A stretch of DNA of 64,000 nucleotides from Rhododendron vialii (GCF_030253575.1 NC_080568.1:33073001-33137000); one strand, 5' to 3'. Shown: positions 22,201-34,840, counted from the stretch's first letter. Translations and numbers: made by a program. Notes: a model not told the origin generated them from the letters alone.

Positions 22201-25200
22201 TTACTTTGGGAGAGTTCCCATGGTGGTTATGTTGTTAGTTTGATATATTGTTGGGTTCATTCCTAACAACTTCAGCTTTGGGGACAATCAATGACAAAAC
22301 ATGGAATCAGAGCTCAAATTGGGAGACTTGTTGGGTTCTGGTCTCTCAGTATGCATTTGTTTCCCATTTGCATTCTGCTTCCCCCTTCTTATTCCATTTG
22401 GATTTATCTATAGATATTTGCATTGCACATCAGGGAAGTTCTTTGATTAGCTTGATATACCCAGTTGGGTCCTTTTCATAACACCTTCAGCTTTTGGTAG
22501 GTCAAAGTTCAGCATATAAAGTAGAGAAATGATGGTTGTAAAAATGTTATATATATACACACGCTGCACACTGTGCTCTATGCTCGAGAAATAAGGGATG
22601 ATACATATGATTAATTAACTCGGAACTACCAACTCTTGCGAGCGACAGGATTTCTGAATTCATGTCAATAGTCCTGCTTCTTTGCTCTTCAAGAATTATT
22701 CATGCAACTCACTGAAAGGATATTCAACCATTAACATCCAGTGCCACCGCAAACACAATCGGGTTCATGCTTCTTGGGAGGTTTTTAGTTGGAACTGGAA
22801 TGGGTCTTGGGCCTCCTGTTGCATCTCTCTACGTAGCAGAGGTAAATGCATGGTGGCTAACTTGTTCCGATCATGTTCGTAAATTTGGTGTTGCTTACTC
22901 CCATTTTTTATGTGCTCTTGTTTATCTGTTTATCGTTTGTCTTTGTGACCAGGTCTCACCAGCCTTTGTAAGGGGTACTTATGGGAGCCTCATTCAAATT
23001 GCAACATGTCTCGGACTTATGGGGGCGCTATTCATAGGTATCCCGGCCAAGGATATTGTGGGCTGGTAAGAAGCACAGCATAAAACAATAGTGGAACTAA
23101 GATAACTTGTTAAGGTCTGCTCAAAGCATGTCGTCCTGTTGGTTATATGGTTGGAGTACATTAGTAACTTGTATCCATACGTCTCTTGATGCTGTGCACA
23201 GGTGGAGAGTTTGTTTTTGGGTATCTGTCATTCCTGCTGCAGTACTTGCTGTTTTAATGGAATTCTGTGCAGAGAGTCCTCATTGGCTTTTTAAGGTACG
23301 TTTCTTTCATTTGAAACAGGTGTGTGCTTGAATTCGCTTGCTATAATCTGAATTGACAGTTAACGAAATTACAATCAACCTTTCAAAAAGAAAAAATCGA
23401 GTACAAATTTGAGTTTGTTTGTCTTTCCTGTGGGGAAACATAATGGGTTTCTCCTGATTTATACCAGTACCTACCATCTGAATTTATTTATTTTGCTGTG
23501 ATTGTCATGTAAACGGAATGATAGCCGATAGGTGCAATTGTATTATTCTTGATCTGATATGAATTCATGGGGAATGGAGTTTCATTTCAGGGGATTGAAA
23601 TTTCATGGTCAGTATCTGGGCTTTTTGAGCCACTTATGAGTAGTGTGTTTGGCATGTTATCATTCCTAAGTTAGGTTCGTGTGATGATCAGGTTTGGAGG
23701 TAAGCTGTCAGTAGCACTATTCCAAGACAATAATATTATTCTGGCCTCAGCCTGTCTTTTAGCGCTAATTTTACTCCGTGTACTTGCCCACTGATCAGCC
23801 TCAAAATGCTGATCAGTGAGCGTGATTCCACTTTGGTGCATTTCTCCTCTCACGTAACTCAAAAGAATTAATTGTTGCTTTTGTCATTATGTCATGTTTT
23901 CATTGAGGATTGTTGCTTGGCTTAGCTCAGAGAGGAAGGAGTGCTGAAGCTGAGATTGCATTTGAGAAGCTTCTAGGAGGGTCTCATTTTAAATCTGCAA
24001 TGGCAGAGATTTCAAAATTAGATAGAGGGGATGAAGCAGAGGCTGTAAAGTTTTCGGAGCTATTCTATGGTCGCCATTTCAGAGGTACAGATGCTTGTCA
24101 ATTCCATGTTATCATTTGTTCAGTGCTCTATTTCTGGTAGTTCTAAGGTTTTCAACATCCTATTTCTTTCACTAAATAAATCTTAATCACTTCTTCTGCA
24201 GTGGTCTTCATTGGGTCTATGCTGTTTGCTTTTCAACAACTATCTGGAATAAACGCTGTATTCTATTTCTCTTCAACTGTCTTTAAAAGTGTAGGAGTAC
24301 CTTCTGACTTCGCAAACATATGCGTAGGAATTGTAAATTTATCAGGTGGTGTTTATTCTCAAGCAGCTCATGCATTTGGAAATTCTTGGTAACTATATCT
24401 AATCAGTATAAGAACTTCTGTAGGGTCAGTTATTGCCATGATTTTGATGGATAAACTAGGAAGGAAGATCCTTCTTTTTGGGAGCTTCTTGGGTATGGTA
24501 AGTAGAGTACCTTTTACTACTTCTTCGAAGATTCTTGGACATTTATCAGCTCTTGTTAAATAGATTTTCTTCAGCTGCATAGCTGTGGCACCATTGATCA
24601 CATTCTTTTTTTTTTTTTTTAACTCCATGCATTCTGCACTTCTCTGAGAGAAATATTTTGACAATTCATCTGACTATTGATTATCTTACTTGATTTTTTA
24701 GGCAGTGTCAATGGGTTTTCAAGTGACTGCAGCCAGCTCTATTGTCTCAGGCTCTGTGGCTATGTACCTATCGGTTGGTGGTATACTGCTGTGAGTAGTG
24801 AACCACTCTGCAACTTGATAATCATCATAATGTTTTAGCAGCTAAAAATTCTAAATGACTCATAGTTCATGGTTACTGACTCCAAAACGCAACTTCATCT
24901 GTTGAGTTTCTGGGGCTGTATTAGAGTCGGTATTAAATTCTTGTTATTGCTGTAGGAAAATGAGAACAAAATGAATATGTGCATGTCTAATCCAAGAACT
25001 AAACGTACCATAATCCGTCTTGGAGAAAGTGAAACTACTGTATTCTTGGGTCTCCAAATATTAACTGAAGAGAGGAAAAATGTACAACAGGAACCTTTCT
25101 ATGTTGTTGTCATGTATTCTTGCTCTTATGTAAGTTGTTTATGCAGGTTTGTCTTTACATTTTCTCTTGGTGCTGGGCCTGTCCCAGGTCTCCTCCTATC

Positions 25201-25712
25201 AGAAATATTTCCAGGCCGGATCAGGGCAAAAGCCATGGCAGTCTGCATGGCTGTGCATTGGGTAAATCCTGTAGTTTTTTTCTGCAATGTTTAGTCAAAG
25301 TTTATTTTTGCTCCCTATCATTTCCCTTCCTGTCCAACTATGAATGGGAAACTACTTGCAACTTCTAAAATGCTTGGTGAACAGTATGTTCTTGGTATTT
25401 TCTCCCAACAATAACTTTTCACACTGCAAATCATAAGTTTAAACAAGGCTGTAAAGCTTGTCTGTTAGCTGGTACAATGAGTTGTTGAAACATGAAATTT
25501 GGAAATTTGACATTTACGCACTTTCGTGTTTTAAATAAATTGAAAATTTGGATGTAGGTGGTCAAAAGAACAAGTAGGGTTATGTCCTTTGAGTAAAGAT
25601 GCTGTACTATTCTATACTGGTTGGCCTGTTGTTTTTGTTTGCTGGTATTATTATCAATCTTACATTTGGATGGAGTTTGTTTTGCTTCCCTGCCCTTGCT
25701 TAGTTTATTTTT

Positions 25713-25772
<60 letters not shown>

Positions 25773-25974
25773 CAATTTGCCTCTTCACCAGGTGATAAAC
25801 TTTTTCGTTGGCTTATTATTTTTGCGTTTGCTGGAGCAACTTGGGCCACAAATTCTGTACGCAGCCTTTGCTACCTTTTGCTTGATGGCTGTGGCTTTTG
25901 TAAGGAAGAATGTGTTGGAAACTAAAGGCAAATCACTACAGGAAATTGAGATTGCCCTGCTTCCAGCAGCCTAG
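19255..25974 (+). CDS. pGlcT2: Plastidic glucose transporter-like MFS sugar transporter
   Basis: Thirteen exons: 19255-19348, 20216-20327, 20445-20512, 20604-20736, 22742-22841, 22953-23065, 23202-23295, 23931-24084, 24202-24345, 24424-24497, 24702-24790, 25147-25261, 25792-25974. All introns are GT-AG and the phases close to 490 aa. The family moves glucose and related sugars across the chloroplast inner envelope; this protein reads like Arabidopsis At1g67300 from memory. Motifs in order: SFLFGYHLGVVNDTLESIS (TM1), GWIADGVGRRRAF (first MFS signature), GRFLVGTGMGLGPPVASLYV, FCAESPHWLF, FIGSMLFAFQQLSGINAVFY, MDKLGRK (second MFS signature), LGAGPVPGLLLSEIFP and the C-terminal ETKGKSLQEIE. The short N-terminus (MRGRDVYSTYKR) has no obvious long transit peptide, so plastid location is by homology only. 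Intron 4 is about 2 kb; intron 12 holds a CT microsatellite. Confidence 0.93.
25711..25769. repeat. (CT)n microsatellite in the last intron of the sugar transporter
   Basis: About 58 bases of uninterrupted CT starting at 25711, 23 bases before the acceptor (CTTCACCAG) of the last exon. It probably doubles as the polypyrimidine tract of that acceptor. Confidence 0.9.
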
Positions 25975-26311
25975 AGGTATTAAATCTAGTGTTTGCTGTA
26001 TTAGCTATTACCAATTTCTAGACGAGAACTTTTGGGTTGCTGAGAGTGTGAGCTAACTTCCAGTTTCCTTAAATCAGAACTTTGTTTCACATGCCATGTG
26101 GGGAAATAGAACTAATTCAAACCAATCTTTTCAAATACATGAAGATACGCTGCTGTGAGGATAAATATGATATAATCATCCTTCAAAGAAAACAAACAAA
26201 CAAACCGAATTTGATGCTTTTACTGGAAAACTCAGCAGAACCACAGTTTTCAATTTGGACCCTAGCCCCTAAAACGACGATATTTAACTTACTCTTTTTT
26301 CCCTGTTGTAG
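25975..26311 (+). other. Probable 3'UTR of the sugar transporter
   Basis: Directly follows the stop codon. No strong AATAAA is seen within the first 300 bases, so the poly(A) site is uncertain. Confidence 0.35.
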
Positions 26312-26507
26312 CTTCAAACTTTTGCACTTCGCGCAAACTTTTGCACACCTAGCAGCAAACTATTGCTCTTGGCCGTTAACTTTTGCTATTGGCTGCAAAC
26401 TATTGCACCTGGCCGCAAACTTTTGCACATAACCGCGAACTATTGTGTGCCTGGCCACAAACTTTTGCTCTTGGCGCAAACTTTTGCACAACTGGCCACA
26501 AGCTTCA
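26312..26507. repeat. Minisatellite of CAAACTTTTGCACnTGGCC units
   Basis: About nine imperfect copies of a 19-24 bp unit, CAAACTTTTGCACCTGGCCG, with variants CAAACTATTGCTC and TAACTTTTGCTATTGG. It begins 338 bp after the sugar transporter stop codon. Similar CTTGGCCGC words recur at 39,910-39,990 and 54,950-55,015. Confidence 0.8.
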
Positions 26508-27448
26508 AGTTTCAATCCAAGTAATAAAAAAAAGTTTCAACACCAGTTATTGAAAAAAAAAAGTTTTAATCCGTGATTGTTAGCTTGTGCCTTGTTGCAT
26601 GCTTCACTTTTGCTAGCTTGGTGAGCTTCTGAGAAATGCTGGGCCTTGCAATTACATGTGCCTTAATGCAATTCCTACTTATATTACTGGGGTGTCCAGA
26701 TACGGATCACGTTACATTAACAAGAGCATAAGATGTTCTAATTTAGGAAAGTATCGCGTATTGCTTCATGAATCCTATGGTTTCTGTGGGTATTGCAAGA
26801 ACATTTACTTAATTATAAGATACCTTTAGAAATACATATTGGTTTACCTCTAAACTTTTGAATAGTAAAGATGCATATCTTATTGTTTGCGTATTGTAAG
26901 ATTTATGAGCTTAAAATATGTTCAAGGATACAGATAGTTATATAACAGTTTCTGGATTTTATTTGTCTTCATCTTGGTGCATCCTTGTTGATCTGCCATG
27001 CTACATTGGAGTATATGAAGAAACATTGTCGGTGGTGTTAATTTTGGAAACTGTCTGTGCAGTATGTGAGCCCCTTTTTTCAGTTTTCTCGACTACTTCC
27101 TGAGCACTTTGACGAGTGCTGCTGAGCTCTACATATATCTTTTCGGAGGATCGCTGCACTGCTGCAGTAATCCGAAGCAAGTTTGTCCAGTGACAACTAA
27201 GCTCTTACCCGCTATTTTCCACCTTTCTGTGTTTCATGTATTTGCTATCAGCTGTAATCTATGGAATAAAACTTCAATTATTCTACGAGTTTTTTTGTGT
27301 TGTATGATTATTGTGTAGTCAGAGGAACGTCATTTTGTTGATTCTTGAAGGTAAACCAGGAACAGGTAGGAAAAGGTTGTGAAATGCAACACATGTAGAT
27401 TTAATTGGCTAAATTAGTGGAAAAAGTGTGTTATTTTGATTTGGGATA
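26508..27448. other. Intergenic; candidate poly(A) signal
   Basis: No gene. An AATAAA at 27265-27270, preceded by CTGTAATCTATGG and followed by a T-rich run, could end a plus-strand transcript, but no coding exon here can be tied to it. Confidence 0.3.
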
Positions 27449-27449
27449 G

Positions 27450-27605
27450 TTAGAGCATCTCCAATGCCTAGCCATAGCCATTTTTCGGCCCAGGGAGCCA
27501 TTTCTCCTGCCGAAAAAACGGCCCAGCCATTTCTCCGGCCAAATTTGGCTGAATAAAATGGCCTTGGGCGCCGTTTCTGCCACATCAGCCTTCCATCCAT
27601 TTTCA
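27450..27605. mobile_element. Fragment of a GAGCATCTCCAATG-ended MITE
   Basis: TTAGAGCATCTCCAATGCC at the left is a common plant MITE terminus, followed by GC-rich sequence with internal inverted words (GGCCAAATTTGGC, CCATTTCT repeats) and a CCACATCAGCC motif. No matching right terminus is visible, so it is probably truncated. Confidence 0.4.
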
Positions 27606-27828
27606 ACTCCTGCCAAATACCCACCAAAATAAATAATGTAGAAACAAGAACTGGCTTTTGAACCCAAACAAAATCACAAGACAAACACTTCTCCGGACAT
27701 TGAAATACCCAGATTTTGTACCCAAATTCGCAATTATAGTAATTGAATTTCAGATTAGCGAGGAAACCTAAAAAATTGCATCTTTTTAACCTCCCTAGAA
27801 ATTGAAGGGAAAAAAAGTGTGGTGATCT

Positions 27829-30800
27829 CTACGCCCCATCTTCCTCGGACTTTCCTTCTCCATTCGTAACACCATTTCCTAGTATATGCAACTCTTCCTC
27901 CTTAAGATCTTTATCATCTTTTCCCTCATCTTGAAGTTTAGAGAACCCTTGATCTGCACAAGGCCCGTATGCCCAACAACACAGAACAAAATAAAGCAGA
28001 TTAACAGAACTCAAAACTGCGAGAAGCCAATAGTAACTCTCGTAATGACCCGTGTTAATATTACTCGAAATCCAACCCTCTTTTCCCCCCCTTTTGGTGA
28101 CATTATTCACAGTACTTAGTATCAAACTGGCCAACAAACTCCCTACAGCCATTCCTAATCCAGATAGAGCCACTGCAATGCTTGACATTCTCTTTGGCAA
28201 CTCCGAGTAGAAAAACTCATTTGATGCAATCACGTTCAAAGCTTCTGCGACACCAATCAATACATATTGTGGTACAAGCCACATAGCCGACATATTAACA
28301 ACTCCTGCGGGGTTATTGTAGTACCCACTCTCTATCGCTTTTCTCCTTCTAAAGTGCTCCACAATTGCTGCAACTACCATGCCCAGGAAGGAGCAAAATA
28401 ACCCAACACCCATTCTTACTTTCATGCCAACCGAAAAGGGTTTTCCTCTTATTTTCGAAGCTAAGGGAATGATAATCCTATCATAAAGAACGATCCAAAC
28501 TATCGCACCGATGATTGCGAACATAGTGAAGGAGCCAGCAGGTAATTGGAACCCTGGAGTGATGTGTCTATTCATGGATTCAGCTTGGAGTAATTGGAAG
28601 GTGCCCTGACTTAAGTTTACCGATATCATGATCGATGAAGACCACAAGGGCATGACTCTGATGAGTACTTTCAGCGCCTCGACTTGTTCCACTGTGCAGA
28701 GACTCCATGTATTAGAACCCACTCCTTCTGGAGTTATGTAATCAGGGTTCCTAATGATGCAAGCTTTGTTTAAAAACCTGAAAAGGAATGAAATAACAGC
28801 ATTTTCATCACTCCAGAAATGGAGAAGCTGTAAAATGTTTCCACCATAGAAAATCTTGATTTCAGCTTAAGCAAAGCTAGTTTTAAATACTCTTCTTCCA
28901 AAAGTCCTGTTTGGTTGCAGTTTTCAATCCCTTCTTTGGTTCTGTCTAAATATTTTTTTGGAACGCTGGTTGATGATTTTCTAGACATTCTTTTTCAAAA
29001 TTTCTAAAGCTGAAACCTGGAACCAAGACACTTCGACGTACAGCTTCTTAAGCATAAGCTAATAAGCTGGCAACAAGTGAAAACCACCCAAAATTCAAGC
29101 TAAATAAGCTGCAAAGAAGTGGGAAATAAACGGACAATAGTACGGTTAGTACCTAAGTTTGTTGGATGGCTCGGATAGAGTCGAGTCACTCGTGTGATGA
29201 TACCTCAAATTCGATTCCTCAAACGGGAATGCTACTTTCCTGTTCTTTATACAAACCACAATCACTCGTGCAAGGTTAGTTAACAAGCTCGTGTCAGCTT
29301 TCTGCTTGATATAAAGCGGAGAGGCAACGAAGAACGAAAGAGCAGACAAGAACATGAGGATCACTGGAACTAAGAATCCCACTTTCCATCCAGCATTATC
29401 TTGAATGTAGACGATAACCGAGAACGCAATCAAGAGCGATACAACAATTGAAGTGTAGTACCAACTGAAGTATTTCTCCAAGACTCTCTTGTTGTTGGGA
29501 TTGTTTATTTGGTCCAGTTGATCTGCTCCAAAAGCCAAGGAGCACGATCGAATCCCACCGGCTCCGATGGACATTAGCATGAAGGAGGAGAGAAGGATTG
29601 CATACTGGGATCCTGTAGGCTGTTTGCAGCTCTCCCCATCATATTGGTTGCAGTGGGGTGGCCTTGCTCGTGGGATCATAGCCGTTATCCATAGGAGGAC
29701 CAAACCCTGTAACAGCAAAAGTAAAACTTAGATTACAAATTGGGTTTAGATCAAGTTTGTTTCATACTGAAACAGATTATGAATGAACAATCAAAAATTC
29801 TTCACACCCACCATGGAATATATATTTCAATTTGAGTAACCAATAGGCAGTAAAGGAATGTTTTAGAGTATGGCTGTTATGATCCCTTTTCTTTTTTTTT
29901 TTTGATAATCAGTTGTATGGGCCAGCTTACGCGCACCTCCACCAATCCTACCGTTCACTAACAGGGCCCCATTTAAAACTAGAGCAAAGTTTTGTATGGA
30001 CTGACCCCAAATGAGTTGATAGTACCGGAGATGTTTGGAACCTGAGACCTTAAGAGGGAGCAAACCCCGAAGTTTCAAGCTTTGACCACCACACCAAACC
30101 CCTTGCGGTTAAGGCTGTTATGATCCTAATCCCACATAGGCTAAGTATGGACTTGGCTTTATGTACATAAATTTCGAAGCATATTGATGTGAGGTATCAC
30201 TGGATTCGGGATGTGTTGGACAACAAATTATTAGAGCTGGAGAAAATCCATACTGACCAGAATGGTGCACAAACATGATGACAAAGAGCATCATGAAGCT
30301 TGCAGAGACACAGCGGGTATGGTGGATCCCTTCTCATGAGGCGGAGGACGCCCGCTGCACCGAACAAAGGCACCCTCCCCTTGCAAAGTCGGGTTTTAAG
30401 GGTGGGTTGTACCCATCAATATGGTATATTTGGAATCTAGGTTCGAGCCATTGAGGGCGACCTATAATAGCCTTGAATCTTGATTAAAAAACTTAAAAAA
30501 AGCTCGGCCCGTTTAGTACTCATACCGAGCTCAAGTTCTCAAATACTCTCTCCATTTCATAATGTTTATTTGGTTAGCAAAACAAAAAGGAAAAAAAAAT
30601 AATGCATTTTTTACAAGAAAAAATCAAACTTTTTTCATAAATTAATTAATTTTTTTTTTGTAAAAATTGTATCAATTTTACGTTCTCGTTTTGGGTACCG
30701 GGTAGATATTATGGGACAAAGGGCTTGAGCTTGACACTTCGGCTCCATTCTGAGTTTGAGCCGAGCTCCAGCTCATTGAATTTTAAACAGGCTTGGCTTG

Positions 30801-30853
30801 CCTCGTTTGCATTCCTATAATGTCCCCGATGAAAGTCCGGAGAAAGAAAGACA

Positions 30854-30893
<40 letters not shown>

Positions 30894-31617
30894 CCAGGAG
30901 ACTGAAGATGGAGCCAAGGCCAATGGTGAGGAATCGACCCAGATATGAATCAGAGATGAAAGCCCCAACTAGTGGGGAGAAATTGGTAGCCGCAGACCAG
31001 AAAAAGAGTAGGTTTGTCCCTTGGGTTATCCCTATATGGTAATCTCCCATCAAATACAATATCATGTTTGGCAACAATCCATAGGTAGCCACTTTCTCCA
31101 ATGCTTCATTTGCTGTTCATTTTACCCACAAACACAAAAACAAGTTAGAGATTAGAAAAAAACCCAACAAAACCCTAAAAGCCCATCGAGGTCATCTCTT
31201 TCGACATATGTTTTCATTTGTCGATTTGAGCCGTTCATTTTTTTATGAAGAATCAAGTTGCTCAGGTATTGATAAAAGCTTGGTTGAATCATATTTGTCT
31301 GAAGAGAAATAGACGGTCAAATTAAGTATGATCATCCACTTTTCTGATAACAAATATGATTTGCTTAGATTGATTCTGATATTTCGATTGAGCTAAGTTT
31401 TGCGACAGATGGTCTACACATCAATGTCTGGTGTACGTCGACACAATGAACCGCTGGTGGGTCTTATTAGTGAGCTAGGGATCATGTAAGAGGAATGGAA
31501 GTGTGGATAGAAATATTGTGAACCTAGGATGAATGGCATGGTTATGAGGCCACCCTTTTGCCTTCTCCTTGGAGGCTGCCCCTGCTCCATGTTGTTCTCA
31601 TGTGTTGAGACCCCCAT
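27829..31617 (-). CDS. NPF1: NRT1/PTR family transporter, NPF1 type (intact)
   Basis: Four exons: 31617-31524, 31112-30895, 29706-29153, 28777-27829, joining in frame to 604 aa. NPF proteins are 12-TM proton-coupled carriers; NPF1.1/1.2 in Arabidopsis move nitrate, and other members move peptides or hormones, so the substrate here is open. Seen: basic N-terminus with RRRQKGGLITMPFIL; the E-x-x-E-K proton motif at residues 34-38 (EALEK); GAFISDSYLGRFLTI; SIGAGGIRSCSLAFGADQLD; FSWYYTSIVVS; a long central loop; NRHITPGFQLPAGSF; LPKRMSSIAVALSGLGMAVG; and a tail of acidic residues. Intron 2 starts with GC, not GT (see findings), and contains a SINE and a Stowaway-like MITE. Every exon is open. Two broken paralogues lie downstream in the window. 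Confidence 0.92.
29886..30112 (-). mobile_element. tRNA-derived SINE in intron 2 of the NPF1 gene
   Basis: Flanked by a perfect 14-bp duplication, GGCTGTTATGATCC (29872-29885 and 30113-30126), with a poly(A) seen as T-run at the left. On the minus strand it starts near AACCGCAAGGGGTTTGG, has a box A-like GGTGTGGTGGTCAAAGC and a box B-like GGTTCCAAAC. Same family as the SINE at 63,112. Confidence 0.85.
30543..30728. mobile_element. Stowaway-like MITE in intron 2 of the NPF1 gene
   Basis: CTCTCTCCATTTCATAATG at the left resembles the Stowaway terminus (CTCCCTCCGTCCCATAATG); the right side, TATTATGGGACAAAGGG, is its degraded inverse. A TA precedes the left end; the right TA is lost. AT-rich interior. 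Confidence 0.5.
30856..30889. repeat. (GA)n microsatellite beside the GC splice donor
   Basis: About 34 bases of GA on the plus strand (CT in the sense of the NPF1 gene), starting a few bases into intron 2. Confidence 0.9.
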
Positions 31618-32607
31618 CTCCTTCTAAAAATGCAAATTTCCTCCCAGTAATATCTAGTATCTTGCGCTTTACATAAAATTCACATAGACCAATCTTTGTT
31701 GATGCAGGAAGGCGTGTTGAAAAAAGAGATCGGGCGACAAAGATCACGACAACTCTTCCTTAAACCTGTTTATTCTGAGAATACCTAGGAATAAAGGCAA
31801 TAACAATTGGTTGATGCACACAGAAAACCCAAAAGTTGGCGTAAAAGTGAACACTCTTTATAATTTCATTAATTATCAAAAACTGAATAGCCCGAAGGCT
31901 TACAACCCTCAATTTATAATAGAAGAAACCCTACACACTAGAAAATAAATAAAAAGGAAACTCTAAAATAATAATCGAGCTGTTCTTCTCGACCAAGTCA
32001 TTCTTAAAAGGAAACTAAATAAACTAGAACACTTATTTCTAAAATTGCAGGACTAATAAGGAAAACTTAATATTCTACTATAATGTTTTCATTCTGCATC
32101 ATTTGTTGGACCAATCACTCAGCAAATTGGATGATTTGTAAAGGTGAAGGAGGATGGATATATAAGTTGGATGATTTGATCCCTCACTTCTGACTTTGCC
32201 AGCTAGCTTGATTTTGGACAAAATTATTAAACAAAATATGTTCTGAAAAATTCTGCAATAAACAGTACTGATAGAATAATGAAAAACTTCGCCTTTTGAG
32301 AATATGGATGGCACTACAATATTTTGGTACTGAATTTTGTGACGTACTGTATCTTTTCAACCTATACAAACCAGTTTGAAATATAGAATGGTTGATATCG
32401 CTGACGTAAAATGATATCAAATGAAAATGAAAACTTCACGTGTAACTTCTAAGCTCTTACAAATTGTAAAGTGGACTTCTGCACGAGGTCCGGATCGTAA
32501 GAAAAATGCGGAATCCTGACCTAAAGAGAGCTGCTAGTCTGAATTAACTTTTTTTTTAAAAATAATTGCATGATCGTACTGATTCGAGCTTGACCCTAAT
32601 ACCCCCA

Positions 32608-32653
<46 letters not shown>

Positions 32654-32655
32654 TT
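31618..32655. other. Upstream region of the NPF1 gene
   Basis: Contains the promoter of the minus-strand NPF1 gene. The part at about 31,800-32,060 (ACAACCCTCAATTTATAATA, AGGAAACTAAATAAACTAG) looks like repeat sequence but its class is not clear. A CT microsatellite spans about 32,610-32,650. No other gene is visible. Confidence 0.35.
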
Positions 32656-33375
32656 TTCGTCAATTGAATGTATTAAAAGGCAACCAAAAAAAAGACCATT
32701 GGTTAGCTTCTAAGTGTCATACAGTCATAGTAAGAATTTTGTTTCTCATTCATGTTGTATTCCGCACGAAGTAGAAATTTTGACTAAAGATGTATTGGGT
32801 TAATGGAGTTCTATGAAAGCGACTTTGATCTTGTCAAAAAAAAAAAGAGAGACCAAAGTAGAGTGCAAAATTATCCTCAAAGCATATTCTTCGCCTTAAC
32901 ATATTTTATGAGAAGAGCGATATGCATACGGAATGAGGGTATGCAAATTTTCGAGGCCTCAGGTGAGATTACGAAATGGAGCCAACAGAACCCCTGTACT
33001 TTTTCTTTAAAAAAATAAAATTCAAATCAGTGAAAGTTACATCAAATTGATATTTTGCAGGGAAATATATATTTTTAAGTATTCTGCAACATTTATATCA
33101 TTAATTACACTGTCAAAAATATTTTAGTACACCATTGGTCCTACTCTGACATAAAAACTTGTTGCACTTTGTTGTTTAAAATATAGCAGGGCATAATAGG
33201 TCTAAAAGGGACCCCATAAACAAATTAAGTGGTATAAAAACGGCACATACTTAAAACAAACTACAATACGTCTTAAATCTCCTTTTTTTATTTTATTTTA
33301 ATTAAATCGAGTTTGTAAAAAAGAATAGTATAATGTGGAATAATTTTTTATCTCAATCTTTTGGTTCATATTAAA

Positions 33376-33520
33376 ACTAGATCGTGTACTTGGTGAATTG
33401 GTTGTCTCATTTCCCCCCTCAGTGGACACCGGAGTTTGAGTCCCACAAGGGACGGGTTTGGGGTTCAAGGCTATAAACAGCCTCTGAATCTCTTGTTGAC
33501 TAACATACCCCCACTAATGT
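33376..33520 (+). repeat. tRNA-like, SINE-like repeat (copy 1)
   Basis: TACTTGGTGAATTGG plus GGAGTTTGAGTCCCACAAGG resembles tRNA boxes A and B of a SINE. Recurs at 48,075-48,190 inside the second duplication copy. No poly(A) or target duplication found. Confidence 0.4.
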
Positions 33521-34260
33521 ATACAATATTGGGAAGAAGAAAAAAACTCGTTGGTTTTGTTTCTCAAGGATCCTTTTGGGTGCATAGCTTTCATTTTCAT
33601 TCGCAAACCACATTCTGCAATCTGCAGATGATCAAAGAACTCTTGGTGGTTCAAGAAAAATTACGTAGACACCTGAAAAATAACGTGCCAGCGCCAACAC
33701 CAAATGATCAAACCTGTACCCTCTCTAGATGAAGGCCGGACTTCTCTGCAGTCCAGTACTCCTTGCACCAGACTGCATGAGATTTGGGCCATCGATTTCA
33801 ACTATCAATGGTTTTGATTCATAATCTCTTTGCGGTAAGATACGTATGTGCACTAGCCGTTGGACTGCAGAGAAGCCAACTCCATTTCAAAATTTAACGA
33901 TGTTAAGCCCTAATTAGCCCATGAGCAATGTTGGATTGTCCCGCCTTATTTAGGGTGTGTTCAACTAACTAAAATAAGTATTTATTTTTCAAATGGTGGT
34001 GATGATGTTAGTGCGGAAGTCGTAGTGATCAAGTGATAGTATTTGTGGTATAGACACCCAAATTTTAACTTCCTAAAAAATTAAAGTCATGTCTTAGGCA
34101 CTTTGGGCGAATCTCGATGATGAAACAGTTTCTGTATGCTTTGATGAAGTGTGAAAAGTCTGATGATATTAGTAGTGGCCTGTTTTCTACCCCCATTTCA
34201 TCAAATAAAGTTTATTATTTTTATTTTTGATTTCCACCATCTTTTATTTCTTTGAAAACC

Positions 34261-34840
34261 CTCTTTATTGATGTATCATAGGTCTTTATCCGATTTAAAA
34301 TGAGGGAGATTTGAGTGTTTCGCCGAAATTATTTATTTTTCGACCAACTAAGGGTAAAATGGTCATATCATTTGATGTACAAAAATATTAGGCTCCAAAC
34401 TACTTGGGTTAGAAAGTAGGTTCAACAAGCTTTCTAATGGTTCAAACCACGTCAAAATTGGAGTTTGAGAGTGTCTATGGCAAGACCACAAAGTTTGGCC
34501 ATTTTGTGAACGTTAGAGAATGCGCTTGGGGCGCAATGATGTGCGCCTAGGCGCATATAGGTGCACCTGAGGCACATATATAAAAACTACACAATAGGTC
34601 AAACTTCACGGGCACTTCTCGAACACTGCCGAACTCTGATTTGTGCGTGGTTTGGATCGTTAGAAAGTTTATTGAATCTGCTTTCTAACCCAAGTAGTTT
34701 GGATGAAATTTTATTTGTACATCAAATGATTACTATTTTACCCTTAGTTGGTCAAAAAATCAAATTATTTCAGCAAAACACTCATATCTCCCTCCTTTTA
34801 AATCGACAAAGACCTATTATATATTGATAAAAAGAGTTTT
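34261..34840. repeat. Foldback element, copy a
   Basis: Long inverted arms of ~190 bp: AGGTCTTTATCCGATTTAAA at the left, its inverse at the right, then ACCAACTAAGGGTAAAATGG and CTACTTGGGTTAGAAAG, each answered in the opposite orientation. The loop (about 34,525-34,580) is rich in GCGCC/GGCGC words. The short open readings across it are artefacts. Confidence 0.85.

Noticed and set aside
30709..31101. A single-exon reading through exon 2 of the NPF1 gene into a Leu-Ser run
   Set aside because: It reads into the CT microsatellite of intron 2; the paralogue and the exon phases show the exon ends at 30,895.
33376..33520. A functional tRNA gene
   Set aside because: Boxes A and B are only loosely matched and no acceptor stem pairs; repeat-like in two copies.
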